Below, one piece after another: positions 7,402 through 15,133 of a DNA stretch of 29,323 bases; within the stretch, counting starts at the first letter, position 1, and each line of letters begins with the position of its first letter. The stretch comes from JAZLEZ01 sp045615505. Lineage in GTDB: Bacteria > Spirochaetota > Spirochaetia > Sphaerochaetales > Sphaerochaetaceae. The position numbers were made by a program, and so were the translations under genes. The notes beneath the pieces are model-generated. The model was given only the letters and a program-made list of their open reading frames with translations. It had not been told where the DNA came from and did not search any database. The stretch is taken from the NCBI GenBank assembly GCA_045615505.1, contig JAZLEZ010000015.1, positions 1 to 29,323 of the forward strand, in the 5' to 3' direction.

Positions 7402-10326
7402 CTAGAGCAACTTTATATTGCCTTTTTCATATGCATCAGGATGTTTAAAAACAACTTCTTTTCCTTTTGCTGTTTTTAAATAAATCTTTTCAGGTTTAAT
7501 CTGTACCACAGTACAAGTACCATATAAATCCACATAAACCTTGTCCCCAACTTTCAAATCCCTTTTAACACTGGTTTTGTCATATCCGGCATTTGGAGCA
7601 ATAGTTACATGCATTTCTGAACTTTTCTTAATCAATACAGCTTTTGGCTTTTCAGCTGCAGCCTGAACGGGTTGTGGTTTCTGCTCGTAGCGTACCGTAG
7701 TATGCTTATTCAGATTCGGAGTCTTGATTGGCTTTTCAAGACGCTTATTCATTTTTGTCTGAACTTCCGGCTTGTATGAAATCTCTGTTTTCATAAGAAC
7801 AGGTTCTTCATCTGCCTGTTTCTTGTACAAAGCATTGTAGTCATCAACAGAAAGAACGGTTGACCATCCACCAACAGGCTCACCTTCATGTTTGTTGATT
7901 CCTGTGTAGTCCAGGCTGGCTTCTTCGTATCTTCTGAACTTGAATATTGCATCATTCCAGACATCCTCATTGAACAAACCAAGAGAACACAACAGCTCAA
8001 AATCCTTTACATAAAGACCAGTAACCTTTTTAAAGAGCCCCGGTTCAAGCTTTGTAATAACATCCTGTAGGCATACTTCCCTGAAATCTGTGAGATACAT
8101 GAAGATAGGAATACGAGTTGCAAATTTTATGAGCTTTTCCTGAATCTCCTTTCGTTTGCTCTTATACTCCTTTTCCTCTTCGTCAATCTCTTTCTTTTTC
8201 TTCTTATCCTTATCCTGCCCTTCTTTCTTTGCTTTTTTGACGGCTTCGAATTTGTTGATGATTGTTTCAATATCAGAATTCAGGTTTCTGAATCCTTCAA
8301 TAGACATAAGAGCTGCCATTGCATCCGGATTATTGAGAAGCCTTGCAAGTACATCGTTTGTTACATTAACAAGAAGTGCAGACTCCCAACGTCTTGCAAG
8401 AAGTGTCGCAGATGTTCCAGACATAGCAATATCAAGTATTTCACCTGCATCTATTTCACGGAGCATGTTGCCTTCGTAAGCAAGAACAGGCAGGAACTTA
8501 ATAAACTCTCCAACCTTTGTTTCTGGGTTACGTTCTTTTGTACTAAGTCTGCAGCTGTATTCAGACAGCTGTTTCAAGGTTCTGTTTGGAGCAAAGTCAA
8601 ATACATAGCACTCTTTCTTGATTATTTCACTACCAGCTGTCCAAGGTGATTGAACTCTGAATGCAGCCTGGAAGTATGACTCTGGCTGTTTTAGATTTCT
8701 GAGCATAAATATACCAGCCCATGGTTTGACGGTGACTCCAGTTGTAAGCTTTCCACAAGACAAGGTTATGGTCTGTGTTGCCAAAGGATCATCCATTGCC
8801 TTTTCTACAGGGATAAGTGCATCTGCTCCTTGTCCAGCTTCATTACCGGCACAAACAATCACTCTATATGCGTGATAGAAACTGTTCTGTTTCTGTTTAA
8901 GAAGGTTCCTCATTGCATAGCATGACGACACATTTGGCAAGTACCACAAAGTATGAGACAGAACCTGCCTAAGTCTAATATCAGAGAACGGGAACGGAGA
9001 CTTTGAGCCTGTTTTCAAATCTTCAACAGAACTTTCAATGTACTGGCCCCTGATAAGATCAAGCCACTTCTGAACGTATGTTTCATACACAAAACGTGCA
9101 TTATTCTTCTCACCTTCGGTTGAGAAGAATACATTCAGATCAAATTCATTAAATTCTCCCTGCATTGCAATCTTGCGGATGCTTTCAGGCATCTTGTAAG
9201 TGAGCATGACCATTCTTGGAAGTGAAGCATAAGGGTTCTTTCCTTTTGATTCATCCCATGATTCCTTTGCTTTCTGCTCATCAGAGTATGTCCATGAGAA
9301 AATCTGTTCTTCTATAAATTCTCCGGAATTGATTGCTCTGAACGGAGTCCCTGACAGATATAAATAATGGTTTGTGGTTATAGGCAGGAATGATTCATCA
9401 TATACACTGTCTGGATCATATGAAGAGTTATCCTTGTCTGCTTCAGATTCTTCATCCTCTTTTTCAAACAGGTCTTTTGCCTTTTCTCTCCATGCTCCAT
9501 AGTGGTATTCGTCAAAAACAACCATATCCCAGTGCGTTGCATGAATCCATTCATTGTGAGCTTTGATTGTATTTGTGTTTTTATCCAATCCGAGCAAATC
9601 TTGAAATGAACCGAAACAGACGATAGGCTTGTTCTTGTCTGCTTTTGCATACTGAGCATCAACATCTTCTGCAAATAAATCCGTCTGTGTCGGACGAGAA
9701 ATGAACTGCCAACCAGCAAAGTCTACATGGGTTTCAAGGTCTTCTTTCCATGCACTCTTGACTGCAGGTTTGAATGTGAGAACAAGAATCTTCTTCATTC
9801 CCATTTCTTTTGCAAGTTCATATGTTGCAAATGTTTTCCCAAAGCGCATCTTTGCATTCCACAGGAACTTAGGAACTCTACCGCTTCCATCTTTTGAGGC
9901 AGATTCAAAATAAGCCTTTGTCTGGTTTATTGCTCTATCCTGTTCCGGACGTGGTCTGAAGTTATTTACTCTTTCAAATGAAGAGGTACGGTTCAGAACA
10001 GATTTATAAGCTCTCTGTAGTTGGTCAAGAGTACACCTGTACCATTCGCCACCTTGGCAAACACAGTGCATTGCTTTCAATGCTCTATGAACATCATGGT
10101 CTGTAAAAACAGAACCGTCATTTCTCATTGCTGGTTCTGTAAAAGTGATTGTGTACGGTTTACCGGAACCCGGCTGAATTACACCGAACTGCTCTTTTAC
10201 ACGTTCCTCAACATCTTCACGAGTTGTATACCCTACTTTTAGGAGACCTTGATACTGAGGAGTTGTATAAGCATAGATATGGGGAGAGATAGACTGGTCA
10301 CGCCCCGGAAATAAATCTTTAGGCAT
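7402..10326 (-). CDS. GIY-YIG-like nuclease fused to SF2 helicase, restriction subunit
   Basis: A 974-aa fusion likely acting as the translocating or cleaving subunit of the adjacent restriction system. Residues 15-50 resemble a T5orf172/GIY-YIG nuclease (IYAYT then LLKVGYT and an Arg). A superfamily 2 helicase follows: RPEQ near 127, Walker A NAKMRFGKT (157-165), FDEYH (271-275), LSGTP (324-328), and a late TTGVTVKPW block with QAAFRVQS in place of the usual QxxGR motif VI. Further on there is a very Lys/Glu-rich coiled coil, and a KOW/Tudor-like tail begins LKVGDKVYVDLYG. I chose ATG 10326 because GGAGAC lies upstream and it overlaps the nuclease gene by only 8 bp; ATG 10347 has no ribosome site. 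The family is known from phage-defence loci; the exact activity is inferred. Confidence 0.8.
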   Translation of the reverse strand: MPKDLFPGRDQSISPHIYAYTTPQYQGLLKVGYTTREDVEERVKEQFGVIQPGSGKPYTITFTEPAMRNDGSVFTDHDVHRALKAMHCVCQGGEWYRCTLDQLQRAYKSVLNRTSSFERVNNFRPRPEQDRAINQTKAYFESASKDGSGRVPKFLWNAKMRFGKTFATYELAKEMGMKKILVLTFKPAVKSAWKEDLETHVDFAGWQFISRPTQTDLFAEDVDAQYAKADKNKPIVCFGSFQDLLGLDKNTNTIKAHNEWIHATHWDMVVFDEYHYGAWREKAKDLFEKEDEESEADKDNSSYDPDSVYDESFLPITTNHYLYLSGTPFRAINSGEFIEEQIFSWTYSDEQKAKESWDESKGKNPYASLPRMVMLTYKMPESIRKIAMQGEFNEFDLNVFFSTEGEKNNARFVYETYVQKWLDLIRGQYIESSVEDLKTGSKSPFPFSDIRLRQVLSHTLWYLPNVSSCYAMRNLLKQKQNSFYHAYRVIVCAGNEAGQGADALIPVEKAMDDPLATQTITLSCGKLTTGVTVKPWAGIFMLRNLKQPESYFQAAFRVQSPWTAGSEIIKKECYVFDFAPNRTLKQLSEYSCRLSTKERNPETKVGEFIKFLPVLAYEGNMLREIDAGEILDIAMSGTSATLLARRWESALLVNVTNDVLARLLNNPDAMAALMSIEGFRNLNSDIETIINKFEAVKKAKKEGQDKDKKKKKEIDEEEKEYKSKRKEIQEKLIKFATRIPIFMYLTDFREVCLQDVITKLEPGLFKKVTGLYVKDFELLCSLGLFNEDVWNDAIFKFRRYEEASLDYTGINKHEGEPVGGWSTVLSVDDYNALYKKQADEEPVLMKTEISYKPEVQTKMNKRLEKPIKTPNLNKHTTVRYEQKPQPVQAAAEKPKAVLIKKSSEMHVTIAPNAGYDKTSVKRDLKVGDKVYVDLYGTCTVVQIKPEKIYLKTAKGKEVVFKHPDAYEKGNIKLL

Positions 10327-11395
10327 CTTTGTCTCCGTCTTTACCATGCTGAAGCATGAATATTGTTTTCTGTGCTTCTATTTCTTTGCGCAATTCTTCT
10401 TCGGATGGCAGAAACAGTTTGTATTTTGATGCAAACAACTGTTCATTACCCTTAAGAACTGAATAACGTGCAATATCTTCATCGGTCTCAGAACACAGGA
10501 CAATTCCAAGAGTAGGATTGTCTTCCTTGCTTTTCTTAAGTTCATCATACATGCGAATGTACATATCCATCTGTCCTACGTCTTGATGTGTAATTTTCTT
10601 TGTCTTCAAGTCTATAAGCACAAAGCACTTAAGAATATAGTTATAAAAAACAAGGTCTATGTAATAGTCTTCCTTTTCCGTGTGAATATGCTGTTGTCTT
10701 GCTACAAAAGCATATCCTTTACCAAGTTCCATCAAAAACTTCTGAAGATTGGAGATAATACTTGATTCAAGTTCTGATTCGTTAAATGACGGATCCTCTG
10801 ATAATCCTAAGAACTCAACAACCATAGGGTTTTTAATGAACTCAAGTTTGTCATTCTGATAATCCTTTGTTAATGCGTGCATTTCATCTATGACAGGCTG
10901 TTTTACCTGAGACTTGATTATGCGGTAATAATACTGAGAATCAATGTTGCGTTGCAGAGTTCTCACAGACCATGTTTCGTTATAGCATTCTTTTTCATAC
11001 CACTGTCTTGCGACAGTGTCTTTCACTTGCAACAACACCCGATAATGAGTCCATGAAAGGATGTTTGAAGATTTTCCACGCAGTGAGTGGAAAATGTCAG
11101 GGAAATTATTGTAAAAGTCATAACAATAGTAAAGATTTGTCTTAGTGAATCCTTTTCCATAGATTAAGGTGAGTTCTTTTGAAAGTTTTTTGATAACCTC
11201 AACTCCATATTCGGCTCTGTTGTCTTCACCGATTATTTCTTCAGAGATGCGTTTTCCTAAAAGCCAGTTTCGTTGAATCAGAGCAACATTTACAGCAGAA
11301 TAAGCCGCCTTTTGAGAAGATTCAATAATGTTGCAGGCATCATTGACGATATTTGCAGATATTTTGTAATCAACTGTAGTCAAATCTTTAGGCAT
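10319..11395 (-). CDS. YhcG/DUF1016 family PD-(D/E)XK nuclease
   Basis: A 358-aa two-domain protein. The helical DUF1016 N-terminal part (about 15-180) includes RNWLLGKRI and WTHYRVLL. A C-terminal PD-(D/E)XK nuclease follows, in which YYIDLVFYN (D247) and VLIDLKTKK (D262, K264) give the catalytic D...DxK. Proteins of this family recur beside restriction-modification genes and are thought to act in DNA processing or defence; a precise function is not established. The start overlaps the methyltransferase stop as TAATG, so the two are coupled. Its first 14 coding bases (ATGCCTAAAGATTT) are identical to those of the downstream helicase gene. Confidence 0.85.
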   Translation of the reverse strand: MPKDLTTVDYKISANIVNDACNIIESSQKAAYSAVNVALIQRNWLLGKRISEEIIGEDNRAEYGVEVIKKLSKELTLIYGKGFTKTNLYYCYDFYNNFPDIFHSLRGKSSNILSWTHYRVLLQVKDTVARQWYEKECYNETWSVRTLQRNIDSQYYYRIIKSQVKQPVIDEMHALTKDYQNDKLEFIKNPMVVEFLGLSEDPSFNESELESSIISNLQKFLMELGKGYAFVARQQHIHTEKEDYYIDLVFYNYILKCFVLIDLKTKKITHQDVGQMDMYIRMYDELKKSKEDNPTLGIVLCSETDEDIARYSVLKGNEQLFASKYKLFLPSEEELRKEIEAQKTIFMLQHGKDGDKDA

Positions 11396-12948
11396 TAGTC
11401 TTCTCCAAGCGAATCTGAAGAGTGAATTTGTTCAATAAAATCAATCTCTTCTTTTGTAAAACAATATTTCTTATACAAATCCTCATCAGTCCATTTACGA
11501 GAAAAATCTTGTAATGGAATCATACTATATGCATCCTGCATCGTATTCTGCGTTATTTTTAAACAAGCAACGAGGATATGAAAGAACTTTGTACCTATGT
11601 AATCAACTACATTATTTGCTTCCTCGATAGTTGCAAAAGGTCCGACAGCTAGATATGTCTCTGTACAACATGAATTCTTCTCTGGGATAAAAGGTTTTAA
11701 GTAATCAGAACAAAAATCTCCGTTTCCCCATGCTTTTGGAATAAAAACTTTAATCTTTGTAGTTAAATCGAGATTCCTTCTTATTTGTGATTTATTTACA
11801 TATCCTATACCATTTTTACGCCATTGATTGTAATAAAAAGCGATGTTATTGGTCGTGTCCTTTTTAAGGGAGAAAGAAGGTTTTACTCTATACATTGTTC
11901 CTTCTTGCCTAACATCAAATCCAAAAGGATCATTAGCACTAATTAATGTGTCAAATTTTCGTTCATTAAATGCGTTAACTTTTCTAATAATTGGAATCAT
12001 TTCGTTATATCTGATAAAGGTATTCATTCCTGGTTCAAGAAGTGGTCTTTTCTGCCTTGTAACAATTGTATTTCCTGAATGAGTACATATATTGCATGTC
12101 CCCGAATAAGTCCTATTCCATAGGAAATAACAAACACCACCTTTTATTTCTACTCCTGGAAAACAATCTGATGCATTTGGATAATCATGAAGTTCCTGAA
12201 TACATTTGTCGTGCAGCATTTTTTCTCTAAAATCCTTCAATTCCGGTCGTCCACCAGAGAACCACCTAGAAGGAATAATCATTGTCATATATCTAGGCTT
12301 TAGCTTAAGAGCTTGCTGAACAAAAAACTGATAAATAGGTTTTGCACTAGAACCCATACCACCACCATCGTTTAACTGATAAGGTGGATTACTAATAATT
12401 AAATCAAATTTCATTTTGTATATATCCTTAGCATGTATAAATTCATAAGCATGAGTTTCAAGTTCCGAACCACGATCAAACTGTTCTCTTGAAGCACCAC
12501 AATAAATGCACTTTGCATCTTTTCCTTTTGAATCCCAAGTGTGCTCTGTTCTTTGAAATCTGATGTTTCCATCCTTATTTTCAAAAGGTGTTACTGAATA
12601 AACAGAATCAGCAGCTTTTGTACAATAGACACTTCTTCTGGACATTAATGCAGTAAGTTCTGTTATTGCAATTGCATATAGCTGTTCATGAAAGATGTGA
12701 TCTATTCTTTCCTGCAGATTTGGAATCTTCTTTTCAAGACCTTTCAGAAGACGTTTTGCAATCTCTCTTAAGAACACACCTGTTTTACAGGCAGGGTCAA
12801 GAAACTTTGCATTGGGGTCTTCAAAGAGTTCCTGCGGAAGCATATCCAACATTGCATTGGCAATCTCCGGCGGGGTAAAAACCTCATCGTTGGATAAGTT
12901 TGCAAGACAGGAAAGAACATCTGGATTGTAGTTTACATATTCTGACAT
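11395..12948 (-). CDS. Eco57I-like N6-adenine DNA methyltransferase
   Basis: The 517-aa modification subunit. The SAM-binding motif I is FLDPACKTGVFL (49-60) and the catalytic motif IV is SNPPY (N187-Y190), typical of gamma-class N6-adenine methylases. Between them lies an inserted CIYCGA (147-152), followed by His residues, that could be a small zinc ribbon. The C-terminal half is a probable target-recognition region. GGAGGG precedes ATG 12948, and the start overlaps the upstream methylase-like gene by 16 bp. The next gene overlaps by 1 bp. Together the four genes look like one transcription unit whose methylase protects host DNA against the nuclease/helicase partners. Confidence 0.9.
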   Translation of the reverse strand: MSEYVNYNPDVLSCLANLSNDEVFTPPEIANAMLDMLPQELFEDPNAKFLDPACKTGVFLREIAKRLLKGLEKKIPNLQERIDHIFHEQLYAIAITELTALMSRRSVYCTKAADSVYSVTPFENKDGNIRFQRTEHTWDSKGKDAKCIYCGASREQFDRGSELETHAYEFIHAKDIYKMKFDLIISNPPYQLNDGGGMGSSAKPIYQFFVQQALKLKPRYMTMIIPSRWFSGGRPELKDFREKMLHDKCIQELHDYPNASDCFPGVEIKGGVCYFLWNRTYSGTCNICTHSGNTIVTRQKRPLLEPGMNTFIRYNEMIPIIRKVNAFNERKFDTLISANDPFGFDVRQEGTMYRVKPSFSLKKDTTNNIAFYYNQWRKNGIGYVNKSQIRRNLDLTTKIKVFIPKAWGNGDFCSDYLKPFIPEKNSCCTETYLAVGPFATIEEANNVVDYIGTKFFHILVACLKITQNTMQDAYSMIPLQDFSRKWTDEDLYKKYCFTKEEIDFIEQIHSSDSLGED

Positions 12949-13598
12949 TGTACCCTCCAGTATTCTATTGGTTTAAATTCGGCAATTGGCTGTGGAATGT
13001 AGGCTTTAATCTCGTCATCCCAATCTCCTGAAGAAAGAAATAGATCTCCCTGATCTCCGTTATCCTGCATTTCAAGCATGTGAGACAGTTCAAAATCTCT
13101 TCTTTTCAGCATTACACCGGCAACAAGAGACCATTCAGAAAAGATAATCGGCTGACCATTATTTTGAAGAAGTGTTAAGGCATCTCCACAAAGTATATTT
13201 CTTGTAATTATGTACATTGCAGCTTTTCTACAATCATCCGTACATTCATTTTTGTTATTATCAGAGTACGCTTTATTCCAGATGTCATAGAGGCGGTTTC
13301 TGCAATCCTGTGCGTTATCTTCCATAATATCTACCCCGTAAAGACTGGAAACAGCAACAATGGAATACTTCTCAAAATCGCTTTTGTTTTTACTGTAACG
13401 CAGTTTAACGGTATTGAGTTTTCTGTTGAGAATTTCTGCAAGAAAGTTTCCGTCACCGCAAGCTGGTTCAAGGACTCTGCCGTCTATTCTCTCCGTTTCA
13501 TCTTTTGCAAGGTCACACATAGCTTTGACTTCACGCTCATTTGTGAAAACCTCACCGTGTTCTGCAACTCTTTCTTTTGACTTTATCTGTTCTTTCAT
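12933..13598 (-). CDS. Short methylase-like subunit lacking the NPPY motif
   Basis: A 221-aa Rossmann methylase-like protein and the first gene of the cassette. HGEVFTN leads into a clear SAM motif I, LEPACGDGNFL (43-53), and VDIMEDNAQDC looks like motif II. Where motif IV (NPPY) is expected the protein reads IFSEWSL (152-158), so it is probably catalytically dead and may serve as a SAM-binding or specificity/regulatory partner of the full methylase downstream. Its ending after about 220 aa, with IEYWRVQ, looks like a natural end and not a frameshift, because the next gene has its own ribosome site and a full fold. The ribosome site here is weak. A 9-bp inverted repeat lies just upstream. Confidence 0.8.
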   Translation of the reverse strand: MKEQIKSKERVAEHGEVFTNEREVKAMCDLAKDETERIDGRVLEPACGDGNFLAEILNRKLNTVKLRYSKNKSDFEKYSIVAVSSLYGVDIMEDNAQDCRNRLYDIWNKAYSDNNKNECTDDCRKAAMYIITRNILCGDALTLLQNNGQPIIFSEWSLVAGVMLKRRDFELSHMLEMQDNGDQGDLFLSSGDWDDEIKAYIPQPIAEFKPIEYWRVQCQNM

Positions 13599-13617
13599 AT
13601 CTTTATATTATCTCACA

Positions 13618-13644
13618 AAATATGTGGTCTATCAGCACATATTT
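13618..13644. promoter_or_regulatory. Operator-like inverted repeat before the restriction cassette
   Basis: AAATATGTG (13618-13626) and CACATATTT (13636-13644) form a perfect 9-bp inverted repeat with a 9-nt spacer, 20-46 bp upstream of the first cassette ATG on the minus strand. A TAATAT that could be a -10 box lies between it and the ATG (13605-13610). The arrangement suits a repressor site, but no controller gene is visible in the cassette. Confidence 0.35.
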
Positions 13645-13688
13645 CAGTTGTCAGAATTTTTAAGCGCAGTATAGGGAGAAGAGATTTA

Positions 13689-14561
13689 TTATTTTCTGAT
13701 TTCATCCAGAGATTTGCGTCTTGCCTGTTCAAATACACCTGAATATCTTAGTTTGGGACCTTCGAGAATACCTTCCCAAGTTCCAATCATTGCCATCTGA
13801 ACAATAAGCTGTTTTTCAAGAACATTTGTAGGAGGCTGATTTGCCTTCTTTGCAAGACTGTCACGGGCAACAAAGAAATTTCTTATGTATATTTTCTCCT
13901 CACGCGTAAGTGTCTTATAGTTGCAGATTTTCTCCCACCCCGGTTTATCTCTGTGCTTTTGCTCCGCGCAGTGACGCATAGTAACTGCAATTTTCTTCTG
14001 CTGCTGCATCGGAAGTACTCTCATTTCATCTTCAAGAGACAGTTTAAGAGCAAACAGGTATTTAACATCATCCAAAGCATAATGAATCTGCTCTTCGGAA
14101 AGAGGTCGTTTCATCCAGTTGGCACGCTGATACTTTTTCTTTAATGCAGGATTTCCCGTTTGAATATGAAGATTACGCTCAATTAGACCGGTAAGATTGC
14201 CCATAAAACCCATTGATTGTGCAATTACCCTCAAATCAAAAATATTTCTAAGTTGAATTTTCAGAGATTTCCGAACTATCGAGGAATCACTTGAACAGTC
14301 AAACATAATCTTTTCTATAGGACTTTCAAGCATAAACCTGAGAGCATCTATTCCGTCAGGATAGTTCTGAATCTTCCAGGCATCTATGATGAAAAAATTT
14401 TCACCGTCGAACAACTGAATCAGGCAAAGATGCTCACCGTAAATATGAAGATTGGACTCTTCTTCAAAGTCCATCGCAATACTCCTTATGCCCTTTTTTG
14501 CAAAATCAGCTACAAGAGCTATGAGGTCTTTAGATGTCTCTATTGTAGAGTAGGAAATCAT
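13689..14561 (-). CDS. rnd: RNase D-like 3'-5' exoribonuclease
   Basis: A 290-aa DEDD-family exonuclease with an HRDC domain, expected to trim the 3' ends of tRNA and other RNAs. Exo I is MDFEEE (D31, E33), Exo II includes MFDCSSD (D88), and Exo III is YALDD (Y161, D165), the DEDDy arrangement. The preceding block KKKYQRANWMKRPLSEEQ is typical of RNase D. The HRDC part (about 215-270) has RNFFVARDSLAKKANQPPTNVL. At 290 aa it is shorter than the E. coli enzyme, with a single HRDC-like domain. Its ATG overlaps the dCMP deaminase stop in an ATGA junction, so the two are coupled. Confidence 0.88.
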   Translation of the reverse strand: MISYSTIETSKDLIALVADFAKKGIRSIAMDFEEESNLHIYGEHLCLIQLFDGENFFIIDAWKIQNYPDGIDALRFMLESPIEKIMFDCSSDSSIVRKSLKIQLRNIFDLRVIAQSMGFMGNLTGLIERNLHIQTGNPALKKKYQRANWMKRPLSEEQIHYALDDVKYLFALKLSLEDEMRVLPMQQQKKIAVTMRHCAEQKHRDKPGWEKICNYKTLTREEKIYIRNFFVARDSLAKKANQPPTNVLEKQLIVQMAMIGTWEGILEGPKLRYSGVFEQARRKSLDEIRK

Positions 14562-15034
14562 AGCTTAATCAGGATATCCTTGTTGAAAACCATTTGGCGA
14601 TACTCTACTCCGGCCTGATCCATCATTCTTTTGGAAGCACGCACTCCGTCAGTATCCGCATATTTGTCTTCTTTATATATAACAGTTTTAATTCCGCTCT
14701 GAATGATAGCTTTGGCACATTCGTTACAAGGAAAAAGTGCAACATACAAAGTACAACCCTTGAGATTCCTTGTACTGTTGAGAATTGCATTGAGCTCAGC
14801 ATGACAGACATAAGGATACTTTGTGTTATAAGAAGAACCTTCTCTGTCCCAAGGAAGGTCATCATCACTGCAACCGATAGGAAAACCATTGTATCCGGTA
14901 CCGACAATTTTTCTGTCAGGAGTAACAATACAGGCACCCACCTGAGTATTCGGGTCTTTGCTTCTCATTGAAGAAAGAACTGCAACAGACATAAAATATT
15001 CATCCCAAGAAATGTAATCTTCTCTTTTTCCCAT
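14558..15034 (-). CDS. dCMP deaminase (ComEB-type cytidine deaminase fold)
   Basis: A 158-aa zinc deaminase that would convert dCMP to dUMP for thymidylate synthesis. The zinc site is CHAELNAIL (H78, catalytic E80) with FPCNEC (C103, C106). The N-terminal SSMRSKDPNTQVGACIV block and GYNGFP are characteristic of dCMP deaminases. I chose ATG 15034 because AGGAG lies 6 nt upstream; the longer reading frame would start inside the pckG terminator. It is first in a two-gene unit with RNase D. Confidence 0.92.
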   Translation of the reverse strand: MGKREDYISWDEYFMSVAVLSSMRSKDPNTQVGACIVTPDRKIVGTGYNGFPIGCSDDDLPWDREGSSYNTKYPYVCHAELNAILNSTRNLKGCTLYVALFPCNECAKAIIQSGIKTVIYKEDKYADTDGVRASKRMMDQAGVEYRQMVFNKDILIKL

Positions 15035-15065
15035 TTCATACTCCTTTTGAAGAGATACTTTCAAA

Positions 15066-15094
15066 ATTATAAAAAACGGGAACCTGAAAAACAA
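15066..15094 (-). promoter_or_regulatory. Promoter of dCMP deaminase-RNase D, inside the pckG terminator
   Basis: On the minus strand TTGTTT (15094-15089), a 17-nt spacer and a perfect TATAAT (15071-15066) lie about 30 bp before the dCMP deaminase start. The -35 box falls in the loop of the pckG terminator hairpin, and the spacer is the descending arm and T-run. Confidence 0.55.
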
Positions 15095-15103
15095 GTTCCC
15101 GTT
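15071..15103 (-). terminator. Terminator of pckG
   Basis: Read on the minus strand, AACGGGAAC (15103-15095) pairs perfectly with GTTCCCGTT (15083-15075), with an 11-nt loop and an uninterrupted T-run that overlaps the stem end. It lies 31 bp after the pckG stop. Confidence 0.9.
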
Positions 15104-15133
15104 CTTCTGATGATAAATCGAATCAGGAATGCA

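Noticed and set aside
8156..8479. Plus-strand open frame rich in Ser/Phe
   Set aside because: It is the complement of the Lys/Glu-rich coiled coil of the helicase gene and has no ribosome site.
12933..12948. Frameshift splitting one methylase into two genes
   Set aside because: Each ORF has its own SAM motif I and the second has a good ribosome site and a complete methylase fold, so they are two proteins.
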